Notes: a model not told the origin generated them from the sequence alone. DNA of 64,000 nucleotides from Janthinobacterium rivuli (GCF_029690045.1 NZ_CP121464.1:3224001-3288000); one strand, 5' to 3'; shown: positions 8,489-17,847, counted from the first letter of the stretch. Translations and numbers: made by a program.

Positions 8489-10567
8489 ATGAAACATTTA
8501 CCGTTATTGATTTCCCTCGCCATCGCCATGCCCGCCGTGGCGCAAACGCGCACTGAACAGGTACTGCCTGAAATGAAAGTCATCGTCACGGCCATCGGCG
8601 ACGGCTACCGTCCCGCCGCCGACACGGCCCTGATGCTCAGCAGCACACCCGGCTACAGCGTGGCGGCAGGCGGCGGCGTATCCGGCTTGCCCGTCGTGAA
8701 TGGCTTTGCCGATGACCGTATCAAGATCCGCATCGACGGCATGGAACTGACGTCGGCCTGCGCCAATCACATGAATGCGCCGCTGTCGTACATCGATCCG
8801 CAGCAGGTGCAGCGCATCAAGTTGATCGCGGGCGTGACACCCGTCAGCGCGGGTGGCGACAGCATCGCCGGCACCATCGAGGTGCAATCGAACGCCCCCG
8901 TGTTCGCCCAGCCCGGTGCGGGCCTGCTGACGCAAGGCAGCTTTGCCGTGTCGGGCCGCAGCGTCAACAACAGCGTGGCGACCAGCGTGAACGCCTCGGC
9001 CGCCAGCGACGTGCTCAGCATCGGCTACAGCGGCGCTTACACGCGCGGACACAGCTATGAAGACGGTCACGGCAATAAAGTGCTGGCCAGCATGTATGAA
9101 AGCATCAACCAGTCCATCGTGCTGGCGGCCAAGCGCGATGGCCAGCAGCTGACCCTGCGCGCCGGCGTGCAGCACATTCCGTATCAGGGCTTCCCCAACC
9201 AGTACATGGACATGACGGATAACCATGGCCAGTTCGCCAATCTCGCCTACAAAGGCGAATTCGGCTGGGGCGTGCTCGACGCGCGCGCCTACTGGCAGCA
9301 GACGGACCATGAAATGGGCTTTTTCTCGCCCGAGCGCAAGGGTTCGATGCCGATGATTACGCATGGACGCAATACTGGCTATGCGCTGATGGCCAGCCTG
9401 CCCATGAGCGCGGGCGAGTTGCGCCTGGGCCAGGAGTGGCATGGCTTCCGCCTCGACGATTACTGGCCGGCCGTGCCCGGTTCCATGATGATGGGGCCGC
9501 GCACCTATCTGAACATCAACGATGGCAAGCGCGACCGCACCGTGCTGTTTGGCGAGCTGGAAACGCGCCATGATGCGCGCTGGACGAGCGTGCTGGGCTT
9601 GCGCGGCGAATCCGTGCGCATGGATGCGGGCGACGTGCAATCGTACGGCACCAATATGATGAACATGCCGGACCTGATGGCCGCCAAGGCCTTCAATGCG
9701 CGCAGCCGCAGCCAGCGCGACACGAATATCGATGCTTCGGCGCAAGCTACCTTCACGCCGGATCTTGCCAGCAGCTATGAATTCGCGCTGGCGCGCAAGG
9801 TGCGCTCGCCCAACCTGTACGAGCGCTATTCCTGGGGCCGCGGCTCGATGGCCATGACCATGACCAACTGGTTTGGCGACGGCAACGGCTATGTGGGCGA
9901 TATCGACCTGAAACCCGAGACGGCTTATACGGCGGCATTCACGGCCGACTGGCATGGCGGCGGCGAGGAGGGCTGGTTCCTGCGCGTCAATCCCTATTAC
10001 AGCAAGGTCGACAATTACATCGACGTCGACGTGCTGGCGTCTTTCCATCCGTACATGAAAATGGGTGCCAACGGCAACTTGCTGCGCTTTGCCAACCACG
10101 ACGCCAAGTTGTATGGCGCCAATGTGGCGTGGCAGTTGCCGCTGGCCAGCAGCGCGCGCTGGGGCCGCTTCATGGCGACGGGCAATGCCGCTTACACGCG
10201 GGGCAAGCGCAGCGATGGCGGCGACCTGTACCGCATGATGCCGTTCAACGCCTTGCTGGCCGTCGAGCACAAGCTGGGGGCCTGGAGCAGCCGCATCGAA
10301 ACGAAGATCGTGGTCCGCAAGGACAAGGTCGATGCGCGCCGCTTCGAACCGGAAACGGGCGGCTACGCGCTCGTCAACCTGCGCAGCAGCGTGGCATTGA
10401 ACAAGATGGCCAGCCTGAGCGCCGGTGTCAGCAACCTGTTCAACCGCGCGTATGCGGACCCGCTCGGTGGCGTGTATCTGTCGGGCTTGAAGGCGAACGG
10501 CGGCGCGCTGCAAGCCTTGCCGGCCGAGGGCCGGTCGATTGATCTGGGGCTGCAGCTGACGTTCTAA
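8489..10567 (+). CDS. oprC: TonB-dependent copper receptor, OprC/NosA type
   Basis: Outer-membrane copper receptor of 692 residues. The start at 8489 gives a signal peptide (MKHLPLLISLAIAMPAVAQ); the frame stays open upstream to 8414. The plug contains C91-A-N-H-M95 and the barrel has H274-E-M276, matching the CxxxM and HxM copper-binding motifs reported for Pseudomonas OprC. Met-rich loops (GSMMMGP, GTNMMNMPDLM, GSMAMTMTNW) also fit copper. The product ends in LQLTF, a normal barrel terminus. The preceding DUF2946 gene supports a copper role. Copper specificity is inferred from motifs and context, and copper-responsive regulation was not located. Confidence 0.87.
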   Translation: MKHLPLLISLAIAMPAVAQTRTEQVLPEMKVIVTAIGDGYRPAADTALMLSSTPGYSVAAGGGVSGLPVVNGFADDRIKIRIDGMELTSACANHMNAPLSYIDPQQVQRIKLIAGVTPVSAGGDSIAGTIEVQSNAPVFAQPGAGLLTQGSFAVSGRSVNNSVATSVNASAASDVLSIGYSGAYTRGHSYEDGHGNKVLASMYESINQSIVLAAKRDGQQLTLRAGVQHIPYQGFPNQYMDMTDNHGQFANLAYKGEFGWGVLDARAYWQQTDHEMGFFSPERKGSMPMITHGRNTGYALMASLPMSAGELRLGQEWHGFRLDDYWPAVPGSMMMGPRTYLNINDGKRDRTVLFGELETRHDARWTSVLGLRGESVRMDAGDVQSYGTNMMNMPDLMAAKAFNARSRSQRDTNIDASAQATFTPDLASSYEFALARKVRSPNLYERYSWGRGSMAMTMTNWFGDGNGYVGDIDLKPETAYTAAFTADWHGGGEEGWFLRVNPYYSKVDNYIDVDVLASFHPYMKMGANGNLLRFANHDAKLYGANVAWQLPLASSARWGRFMATGNAAYTRGKRSDGGDLYRMMPFNALLAVEHKLGAWSSRIETKIVVRKDKVDARRFEPETGGYALVNLRSSVALNKMASLSAGVSNLFNRAYADPLGGVYLSGLKANGGALQALPAEGRSIDLGLQLTF

Positions 10568-10574
10568 GCGCAAT

Positions 10575-10613
10575 GGCGCCTTCCAGCTGCCGTTGCGGCA
10601 GGTGGAAGGCGCC
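10575..10613. terminator. Strong hairpin after oprC
   Basis: GGCGCCTTCCA pairs exactly with TGGAAGGCGCC (11 bp). After a one-base mismatch, CTGCC pairs with GGCAG around a GTTGC loop. It begins 8 bases after the oprC stop. No T-run follows on the + strand, so this is either a Rho-assisted end or a 3' stabilising hairpin, not a textbook intrinsic terminator. Confidence 0.55.
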
Positions 10614-10771
10614 TGCCGAACTCACCGCATAGGCGAAAGCCAGGTGGTCGTGACAATGTGCGTATGTTTCTTCTTGGTAATTTGTTATGCTGCATGGCGT
10701 CCTGTTGCCGGCATGTGCCGTCCAGGTGCGATAGCGAGGCCTGTGCGGGTAGGAAGCTGGCTCCGTGCCGT

Positions 10772-11224
10772 GTGAACCATAAGGAGATAAGTATTTTTCC
10801 CCGCAAACTGCTTGGCGAAGATGCCGCCGCCATCGTGCTGTCCCTGACTGTTGTCGCGTATGTGGTATCGCTGTTCTTGACGGCAATCGTGCACTCCCAC
10901 GAAGTCTTGCTGGGTGGGGGCGTATTATTGCTCGGCTGGTTAGGGCCGTTGGCTGGCAGTTTTGCCTGGTTTGCCAATCCGCTGCTTATTTTTGCCATGT
11001 ACTTCTCGAAAGACAAGCCCAGTGCCGCCAAGCTGGCCGCCTTTTTTGGCTTTGCGCTGGCACTGACAGCCTTTGGCATCAAGACAATTCCTAGTGATAA
11101 TGGTTCCTATGAAGTGCTGGGATTCGGTGCCGGATGCTATCTTTGGCTGGCCTGTTTTCCAGCCGTGTTCATCGCATCGTTCTTGAGCAGCAGAAAATCC
11201 AGGGCTCCTGCCCCTGGCGACTAG
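10772..11224 (+). CDS. Small integral membrane protein of unknown function
   Basis: Not recognised. From the GTG at 10772 it encodes about 150 residues with about four hydrophobic helices ([65 protein letters not shown]) and a basic Ser/Arg/Lys tail, so it is probably in the inner membrane. The start is uncertain. The frame is open back to ATG 10658, but a good AAGGAG sits inside it at about 10781, and no ATG, GTG or TTG follows that site at normal spacing, only ATA or ATT. It stands alone between oprC and dsdA. Confidence 0.5.
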   Translation: MNHKEISIFPRKLLGEDAAAIVLSLTVVAYVVSLFLTAIVHSHEVLLGGGVLLLGWLGPLAGSFAWFANPLLIFAMYFSKDKPSAAKLAAFFGFALALTAFGIKTIPSDNGSYEVLGFGAGCYLWLACFPAVFIASFLSSRKSRAPAPGD

Positions 11225-11248
11225 CCTGTTTTTTTTCTGTCGCGGCAT

Positions 11249-11263
11249 CACAGATGATCTGTG
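11249..11263. promoter_or_regulatory. Palindrome upstream of dsdA, candidate DsdC site
   Basis: CACAGAT-G-ATCTGTG is a perfect 15-bp palindrome about 84 bp before the dsdA start codon. LysR regulators such as DsdC bind interrupted palindromes at this distance, so an activator site is plausible. No footprint can be inferred from sequence alone. Confidence 0.45.
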
Positions 11264-11346
11264 GTCATCCATCGCCTGAGCAAGCATCGTTTGCCAGCGG
11301 CGTCAGGATGCGGTCTAATCATGGCTTCTTCCTTGACGAGCTTGCC

Positions 11347-12678
11347 ATGCTGCCCACTTCCGCCATCTCCGCGCTGCGCGAAAAATTTCCCCTGATTACA
11401 GAATTGATGGCCTTGCAGCCCTTGAGCTGGTTCAATCCCGCCATCGCACCCGCTGCCGAGGCCTTGAATGACGTGGGCTTGACGGCGGCTGACGTGGCCG
11501 ACGCCAGCGCACGCCTGGCGCGTTTCGCGCCCTATCTGGCCAGGGCGTTTCCGGAAACGCAGGCCAGCGGCGGCATCATCGAGTCGCCCGTCGTGCCGCT
11601 GCCGGCCATGCAGGCGGCGCTGGGTTTGGCATCAAGCATGACGAGCGGTCAGCTGTGGCTCAAGCAGGATAGCCATTTGCCCATTTCCGGCTCGATCAAG
11701 GCGCGCGGCGGCATTTATGAAGTGCTGAAACATGCGGAAATGCTGGCGCTCGACGCCGGCTTGCTGAAAGAGGGCGATGATTACAGCCTGCTGGCCAGCG
11801 ATGCCGTGCGCGCTTTCTTTGGCCAGTATGCGATCGCCGTCGGCTCCACGGGCAATCTGGGCTTGTCGATCGGCATCATGAGCGCGCGCCTGGGCTTTCG
11901 CGCCACCGTGCACATGTCGGCCGACGCGCGGCAATGGAAGAAAGATAAATTGCGCAGCCATGGCGTGACCGTCGTCGAATACCCGACCGACTACAGCGTG
12001 GCCGTGGAAGCGGGGCGCAAACAGGCGGAAAACGATCCGACTTGCCACTTCGTCGACGATGAAAACTCGCACGATCTGTTCCTCGGCTACGCGGTGGCGG
12101 GGCAGCGCCTGAAAGCCCAGTTCGTGACACTTGGTGTCGCGGTCGATGCGCAGCACCCGCTGTTCGTCTACCTGCCGTGCGGCGTGGGTGGCGGTCCCGG
12201 CGGCGTGGCCTTCGGCTTGAAGCTGGCCTTTGGCGACGCGGTTCACTGTGTGTTTGTCGAGCCGACCCACTCGCCGTGCATGCTGCTGGGCGTGCACACG
12301 GGCTTGCATGATGGCATCAGCGTGCAGGAAATCGGCATCGACAACCTGACGGCCGCCGATGGTCTGGCCGTGGGACGCCCGTCCGGCTTCGTCGGACGCG
12401 CCATGCAGCGGCTGATCGACGGCTACGCCACTGTCACGGATGAAGAACTGTACCGCTTGCTGGCGACGCTTGAGCAAACGCAAGGCTTGCGCCTGGAACC
12501 GTCCGCCGTGGCCGGTTTCGCCGGCATCCAGCCCGTGCTGGCCGCATCGCAATATCAACCGAATCTGGCCCAGGCCACGCACCTGGTGTGGGGCACGGGC
12601 GGCAGTATGGTGCCGCAGGCGGAAATGGACGCCTACGTGGCGCGCGGCCGCGCCTTGCTGGCGGCCGGAGCCGTTTGA
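11347..12678 (+). CDS. dsdA: D-serine dehydratase (D-serine ammonia-lyase)
   Basis: PLP enzyme that converts D-serine to pyruvate and ammonia, allowing growth on D-serine and removing a toxic amino acid. The ATG at 11347 gives 443 residues, in line with the E. coli enzyme (442); the open frame extends upstream to 11134 but that part has no family similarity. The PLP lysine lies in SGSIKARGG at K118. Other recognised blocks are [52 protein letters not shown] and [18 protein letters not shown]. It overlaps the regulator gene downstream by one base. No DsdX-type D-serine permease is adjacent. Confidence 0.96.
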   Translation: MLPTSAISALREKFPLITELMALQPLSWFNPAIAPAAEALNDVGLTAADVADASARLARFAPYLARAFPETQASGGIIESPVVPLPAMQAALGLASSMTSGQLWLKQDSHLPISGSIKARGGIYEVLKHAEMLALDAGLLKEGDDYSLLASDAVRAFFGQYAIAVGSTGNLGLSIGIMSARLGFRATVHMSADARQWKKDKLRSHGVTVVEYPTDYSVAVEAGRKQAENDPTCHFVDDENSHDLFLGYAVAGQRLKAQFVTLGVAVDAQHPLFVYLPCGVGGGPGGVAFGLKLAFGDAVHCVFVEPTHSPCMLLGVHTGLHDGISVQEIGIDNLTAADGLAVGRPSGFVGRAMQRLIDGYATVTDEELYRLLATLEQTQGLRLEPSAVAGFAGIQPVLAASQYQPNLAQATHLVWGTGGSMVPQAEMDAYVARGRALLAAGAV

Positions 12679-13601
12679 TGCCGGCCGGCGCGCCGCTCAG
12701 GGCCACGCTGACGGCCAGCCAGTTCGCCAACCTGCACACCTTTCTTGTGGCGGCGCGCCACGCCAGTTTCGCGCTGGCGGCGCAGGAACTGGCGCTGACG
12801 CCCAGCGCCGTCAGCCACCGCATCGCCCGGCTGGAAAGCAGCCTGGGCTTGCGGCTGTTCGAGCGCCTGACGCGCCAGGTCAGGCTGACGCAAGACGGCG
12901 AACGCATCTTCGCCGCCCTGCAAAGTGGCTGGGACAGCCTGCACGCGGCCCTGGCCGGCGGCGACACGCTGGCAGGCAGCGTCACCGTGCATGCGCGCCC
13001 ATCTGTTGCGCAATGCTGGCTGGTGCCGCGGCTGGCAGGCTTCGCTGCGCAATATCCGGACGTGTCGATGGACTTGCGCGTGGGCAATGATAGTGTCGAC
13101 TTTCGCGCCGGCCAGGTCGACCTGGCCTTGCACTATGGCGACGGCAGCTTTCCCGGCCTGGCCTCGCGCAAGCTGATGGATGAATGGCTGGCGCCCGTCT
13201 GCAGCCCGCAATATGCGCGCCAGCACGGCTTGCTGGATGCGCCACGCAACTTGCCCGGCGCGACGGTACTGCACGACACCCTGGCCTGGCCCGCCTGCGC
13301 GCCCGATGCCGAGTGGCGTTTGTGGCTAAACGGGCAGGCGCCCGAGGTGAGTTTGCCCGCGCGCAGCCTGCGATTCGACCGCGCCGACCTGTGCGCGCAG
13401 GCGGCTATCCACCACGCGGGCGTGGCCATGGGCCGGCGCCAGTTGGTGCAGCCATGGCTGGACAGCGGCCAGCTGATCCTGCCGTTTGGCGGGTTTGCCT
13501 TGGCCGGCCCGCAGGCGTATTACCTCGTGCACGCCGCGCGGACACCTCTGCCGGCAAGAGTGCAGGCCTTGTTCGACTGGCTGCTGGGGCAGGCAATTTG
13601 A
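12678..13601 (+). CDS. dsdC: LysR-family activator of dsdA
   Basis: Transcription factor expected to activate dsdA in response to D-serine. The ATG at 12678 shares its A with the dsdA stop (TGATG), giving 307 residues with an N-terminal winged HTH (FLVAARHASFALAAQELALTPSAVSHRIARLESSLG). The effector domain carries ARPSVAQCWLVPRL, GNDSVDF and HHAGVAMGRRQLVQPWLDSGQLILPFG, all very close in wording to E. coli DsdC. In E. coli dsdC is divergent from its target; here it follows dsdA in one translationally coupled unit, which would make its own expression part of the induction loop. Confidence 0.9.
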   Translation: MPAGAPLRATLTASQFANLHTFLVAARHASFALAAQELALTPSAVSHRIARLESSLGLRLFERLTRQVRLTQDGERIFAALQSGWDSLHAALAGGDTLAGSVTVHARPSVAQCWLVPRLAGFAAQYPDVSMDLRVGNDSVDFRAGQVDLALHYGDGSFPGLASRKLMDEWLAPVCSPQYARQHGLLDAPRNLPGATVLHDTLAWPACAPDAEWRLWLNGQAPEVSLPARSLRFDRADLCAQAAIHHAGVAMGRRQLVQPWLDSGQLILPFGGFALAGPQAYYLVHAARTPLPARVQALFDWLLGQAI

Positions 13602-13644
13602 TACACTGCGCGCCTTGTTCAAGAACGCGCACGAAGGAAGCACC

Positions 13645-14460
13645 ATGCACGCATCATCTCCATTGACCTCCACGCCGCCACAGGAACTGCGAACGGATGC
13701 GCTCGCCTGCCTGCTCGAACCGGATCCGGCAACGAAGGTGGCGATGGTGGCGGCCATGGCCGAAGCACAGCTTGCGCTCGATGCGCAGGCGCCGCTGGCG
13801 CCGACCGGCCCCGTGCCAGGGCGTCCCGAGCGTCCGGAACTGGTGCCGCCGCGCCTGGTGGGGCGGCGTTCGATGATCACGCCGGAAGGGCGCGCCATGC
13901 TGGTTCACGCGCTCGCGCACATCGAATTCAATGCGATGAATCTGGCGCTCGACGCCCTGTGGCGCTTCCCCGATTTGCCCTTTGATTACTATACGGACTG
14001 GCTGCGCGTGGCAAAAGAGGAAGCCACGCACTTTGCCATGCTGCAGGCGCACTTGCAGGTGCTGGGCCACACGTACGGCGACTTTCCCGGCCACGATAGC
14101 CTGTGGGAAATGGTCGACAAGACGCGCGGCGACGTGCTGGCGCGCATGGCGCTCGTGCCGCGCACCCTGGAAGCGCGGGGCCTGGACGCGATTCCGCCGC
14201 TGCGCGCCAAGCTGGCGCAGGCGGGCGACATGGCCGCCGCCGCCATCCTCGACATCATCCTGCGCGATGAAGTGGGGCACGTGGAGATCGGCAACCGCTG
14301 GTACGGCTACCTGTGCGATCAAAGGGGCCTGGAGCTGCGCGCCACCTATGCCGAGCTGGCGCTGCGCTACGAAGCGCCGACCCTGCGCGGCCCGTTCAAT
14401 CTGGAAGCGCGGCGCCGGGCGGGCTTTTCGGAGCTGGAACTGTCCGATCTGCCCGCCTGA
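13645..14460 (+). CDS. DUF455 family ferritin-like protein
   Basis: A 271-residue protein of the DUF455 family, which adopts a ferritin-like helical fold and is related to tRNA hydroxylase/MiaE-type diiron proteins. Candidate metal ligands are AHIEFNAMN, AKEEATHFAML and RDEVGHVEIGNRWYGYLC, spaced as in a four-helix diiron bundle. The start at 13645 follows GAAGGAAG at good spacing. It stands 43 bp after dsdC in the same direction, so read-through is possible. The substrate is not known. A role in redox or RNA modification chemistry is only a guess from the fold. Confidence 0.82.
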   Translation: MHASSPLTSTPPQELRTDALACLLEPDPATKVAMVAAMAEAQLALDAQAPLAPTGPVPGRPERPELVPPRLVGRRSMITPEGRAMLVHALAHIEFNAMNLALDALWRFPDLPFDYYTDWLRVAKEEATHFAMLQAHLQVLGHTYGDFPGHDSLWEMVDKTRGDVLARMALVPRTLEARGLDAIPPLRAKLAQAGDMAAAAILDIILRDEVGHVEIGNRWYGYLCDQRGLELRATYAELALRYEAPTLRGPFNLEARRRAGFSELELSDLPA

Positions 14461-14466
14461 CCTTGC

Positions 14467-17400
14467 TTACGGATGGGCCGTGATGCTGATGTGCCAGTGG
14501 CTCAGGTGTCCCGCCTCGATGTGCACCTTTGCCGGCTTGGTCCAGGTGCCAGCGCCGGGGATATGGTCGGTCGGGGCGGCGGAAAAACGTCCGTCGACGA
14601 GGGCCAGTTTGATGAAGCTGGGGCCGATGTAGATGACGCGCGTGCTGGCCGGCGCCGCTTCCAAGTCCAGCATGGCGCGGTTCGCCGCGATCCACGCCAG
14701 CAGGGCGGCCAGTTTCGGCTTTTGCGCGGGGTTGGCCACCACTTCCGCCTTCGCGGCATTGATCAGCTGGTGAATGGCGGCGCCATCGTTCTGGCCGCCC
14801 AGCGCGTCCGTGTAGCCGCCCGCGCCGTCCGCGTAGCGCAAGTCGATCTGCTGGCCGTCGCTGTGGCCGCTGTGGCCGAGGATGGAACGGCCCGTTGCCG
14901 TCTGCGTCACGTGCTGGCCGCTGATGTCGTCGAAACGGTAGGGCTTGCCCGCCAGCCAGGCGATGGCCAGGCGCGTGGCCCACGAATCGCCGCCCGCATC
15001 GCGCGTGCCGTAGCGCCGCGCCGCCAGCGCCGCCTCGTCGTTGGCCAGGTACAGGGGGGTGTAGGCCGTGTCGCCCTTGAACTCCACTTGCCCCCCTTCG
15101 GCCGGGTCGGAGCTGGCATCGACATTGTCGATGCTGCCTTTCAGTCGCACCGTGACGACGGCCTTCTTGTCGAGCTTGGCGCCGGCAAAGGCTGGCAGCA
15201 CCAGGCTGGGGAATTTCACTGTGCCGGCAGTCTTGGTATTCGTTTGGGACAATAAATTCTCCGTGCTGAAGGCGGGATCGCCGCCGCCCGACGAGATGCC
15301 GATGTTGACTTCCGTAATCGTTGCCGCCGCCGGCGTGTAGTGCAATTCCAGCGGCACGGTGTGCGTGGCCGTGGCCGTTCCTTGCGACACGGATACATAC
15401 GGCCCCGCCAGATTGCCCGTCAGCTTGATCGGCTGCAGCACGGGGTGGGCGGCCTGGTTCGGCGAGCTGAACTTCGCCAGCGTCACCTTCAAGCCCTTGC
15501 AGGCGAGGCTCAGTTCCACCGTCGTCACGGTGGCCAGGGCGCTGTCGCCGATATTCGTGGCGCTGACGTTGCCGCCCAGGCTCAAGGCTCCAGCCTCGGT
15601 TTGCTTGTTGACGTCGACGCACTCCGTCCTGACGATGGTGCCTTGCGTGAAGTGCGTCTGGTTGACGGCGCCCGTGGCGGCCAGGTTGACGCCGGGCAGC
15701 CCCGTCACGGCGTACGACCAGGTATCGTTGTACTGGCTTTGCGCCGTCGTGTAGGTGGGATACTCGGCCGTGCTGACGGTGATTTTCACGCCCACGTTTT
15801 TCGTGCCTTTCGGTACCGTGAAGGCGACGGGCGTCGTGATGGTCTGGTTTTGCGCGGCCGCCGTGGCCGTGAACGTCTTGCTGCCCTCGTCATCCTGCGG
15901 CGTGGCGTCGCCCGCGGCGCGGGGGCCGGCGGGCACTTCGCGCGCGCGCGGCCCGGCGCCATCCTGCGTGACGCTGCCTGCCACATAGGTCTTTGCCTCG
16001 GCGCGCAGGGCCAGGCCGGCCCCGTACGGGTAGACGATGCCGACGTTGACGCTGCTGCTGTTCTCAAACACGACGGCGCTGACGCTGACCACGTTCGGGT
16101 GGACGAGGTCGTTCAAGGTCAGCTGGTAGGTATCGGGCAGCACGCCATCGAAGTGAAAGGCGCCCGTGGCGTCGACCACGGCCACCTGGCGCTGGTGGTT
16201 GTTATAGCCGGCCAATAACATTTTCTTGCCGGCCAGCCCCGTGGCATTGCCGCCTGCCGGCGTGCGCAACTGTCCTTGCAGCACGATGCCGGACTTGATG
16301 ACGATCAAGGCATAGCTGGCCGTGAATTCGCCATCCTGCGAGACGAAATTGAGGTTCAGGTCATAACTGCCGTTGGGCAAGGAGGCCAGCAGTTGCTGCA
16401 TGGCCGTGGCGCTGATGCTGAAGGTGCCGCTGGCCGCATCGAACGTCCAGTAGGTCTTCAGGCTGATGGCCAGGCCATTCGGGGTCGACAGCAGGCCGTC
16501 GCTGTCATCCTGCAGCGTGATCGGGGCCGCGCCCATCAGGCGGAACCCCAGGGCGCCCGGCTGCAACCGGTTGTTCGGCCCCAGTCCCGTGATGGCCAGC
16601 ACGGGCGCCGCGGAGGGCAGGTTACCATCGTCGTCCGGCTCCACATAGGTTTCCACGGCCGTGGGCAGTGCCGTCTGGATCAGCAAGTCCAGGGTGGTGG
16701 TCTTGCCGCCCTTGCTGAGGGTAAATTGCGCGTGCTGGTCTACGCCCGTGTCGCCGGGCGTGGAAAAGCGCAGGCTGCCGTCCTGCAGCAGCACGTCCGT
16801 GACGGCGCCGCTGGCCTTGACGCTGTCGGCGCCGTCGGGAAAGCCCAGCCCGGCCAGCGGCAGCACGACCACTTGCGCGGGCCGCACGGGGGCGAGGACG
16901 AGGCCGGCGCCGGTGCTGAAGGTCCACGTCAGACCGGCGCTCTGGAAGGGGATGTTGCGCTCGATGCGCAGGGTGATGGTGTCGGTGGGCGTGACGGTGG
17001 CGCCCGCGCCGATGCTGCCGGCCTGCACCTCGCCATCGATGATGGTGCAGCCTGCAGGCGCGCTGGCCAGCACGGCTTGCAGATTGCTGGCCGCTTCGCC
17101 GCCATTGTTGCGGATGTGCACGCGGTAGGTATAGTCCCAGGCCGTGCGGCTGACGCGCTGTTCGGCCACTTTTTCCAGCAAGGTCACTTCCAGGTCTCCG
17201 GCGGCCTGGGCGGTGGTGCTGGTCGCGGCGGCGGCCAGCATGACCTTTGGCGCGGGTGCTTGCGTGGGATCGTTCGGCCCGCCGCAGGCGCACAGGCCCA
17301 TTGCCAGCCCTGTGGCCAGCGCGGCGCCCGCCAGTTGCCGGCGCCGCAGGCAGGCCATGGCCAGTACGCCCGCCAGCAACAGCCATGGGGTGGAGGGCAG

Positions 17401-17847
17401 GGCGACGGCGGCCGGCTGCGTGATGCCCGCCTCGAGCTCGATGAAGGAGACAGGATCGAGGATGGAAAACGGCTGGGCGCCAGGGCTGCCCGCGCCCAGG
17501 TAATCGAAGGTGACGGAAAAGCCCGTGGCCGTGGCGCCGGGCGCGATGCCGCCGGCCAGCGCCAGCGCGTCGAGGTAGCCGTCGCCTGGAATGGCTGGGT
17601 CGGGCTGCACCAGCAGCACGTCCCAGCCTGGCAGCGTGGAGACGCTGTGCAGGTTGGCGTACTGGCCCACGCTGAAGAACAAGGTGAATTCCTCGATGGG
17701 AATGGCCAGCGTGGTATTGCTGACCGTATAGTCGTAGCGCCACTGCGTGCCGCCCAGCGATGTTGCCGTGTAGCCGATGCTGGTGGCATGCGCGGCAGAC
17801 ATCGCGCATAGCAGCAGCGCCAGCAGCGCCTGTTTTATAAAGCTCAT
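14467..17847 (-). CDS. Large surface or exported protein with internal sorting-like signal and C-terminal LAS metallopeptidase motifs
   Basis: An 1126-residue protein; the start at 17847 has GGGGGAAC upstream. Residues 1-22 form a signal peptide. A beta-rich first domain (to about 145) ends in LPSTPWLLLAGVLAMACLRRR (about 150-170), which looks like a PEP-CTERM/VPLPA-type sorting tail but is followed by more protein. Next come a second hydrophobic stretch and a lipobox-like GLCACGG (C186/C188). The middle (200-950) has repeated beta-sandwich-like segments (conserved-repeat type RVHIRNNGGEAASNLQAVL, and a carboxypeptidase-regulatory-like GKKMLLAGYNNHQRQVAVVDATGAFHFDG). The C-terminus has H995-x6-D1002 and H1117-W-H1119, with RVIYIGPSFIKLALVDG between them, resembling the MepA/LAS zinc murein endopeptidases. 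It may be two fused genes. Function is inferred. Confidence 0.75.
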   Translation of the reverse strand: MSFIKQALLALLLCAMSAAHATSIGYTATSLGGTQWRYDYTVSNTTLAIPIEEFTLFFSVGQYANLHSVSTLPGWDVLLVQPDPAIPGDGYLDALALAGGIAPGATATGFSVTFDYLGAGSPGAQPFSILDPVSFIELEAGITQPAAVALPSTPWLLLAGVLAMACLRRRQLAGAALATGLAMGLCACGGPNDPTQAPAPKVMLAAAATSTTAQAAGDLEVTLLEKVAEQRVSRTAWDYTYRVHIRNNGGEAASNLQAVLASAPAGCTIIDGEVQAGSIGAGATVTPTDTITLRIERNIPFQSAGLTWTFSTGAGLVLAPVRPAQVVVLPLAGLGFPDGADSVKASGAVTDVLLQDGSLRFSTPGDTGVDQHAQFTLSKGGKTTTLDLLIQTALPTAVETYVEPDDDGNLPSAAPVLAITGLGPNNRLQPGALGFRLMGAAPITLQDDSDGLLSTPNGLAISLKTYWTFDAASGTFSISATAMQQLLASLPNGSYDLNLNFVSQDGEFTASYALIVIKSGIVLQGQLRTPAGGNATGLAGKKMLLAGYNNHQRQVAVVDATGAFHFDGVLPDTYQLTLNDLVHPNVVSVSAVVFENSSSVNVGIVYPYGAGLALRAEAKTYVAGSVTQDGAGPRAREVPAGPRAAGDATPQDDEGSKTFTATAAAQNQTITTPVAFTVPKGTKNVGVKITVSTAEYPTYTTAQSQYNDTWSYAVTGLPGVNLAATGAVNQTHFTQGTIVRTECVDVNKQTEAGALSLGGNVSATNIGDSALATVTTVELSLACKGLKVTLAKFSSPNQAAHPVLQPIKLTGNLAGPYVSVSQGTATATHTVPLELHYTPAAATITEVNIGISSGGGDPAFSTENLLSQTNTKTAGTVKFPSLVLPAFAGAKLDKKAVVTVRLKGSIDNVDASSDPAEGGQVEFKGDTAYTPLYLANDEAALAARRYGTRDAGGDSWATRLAIAWLAGKPYRFDDISGQHVTQTATGRSILGHSGHSDGQQIDLRYADGAGGYTDALGGQNDGAAIHQLINAAKAEVVANPAQKPKLAALLAWIAANRAMLDLEAAPASTRVIYIGPSFIKLALVDGRFSAAPTDHIPGAGTWTKPAKVHIEAGHLSHWHISITAHP

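Noticed and set aside
8504..10573. A 689-residue minus-strand frame over the copper receptor
   Set aside because: Antisense shadow; low-complexity composition and no ribosome site.
16276..17811. A 511-residue + strand frame over the large surface protein
   Set aside because: Antisense to a protein with a signal peptide and domain structure. Glu/Gly/Arg-rich shadow.
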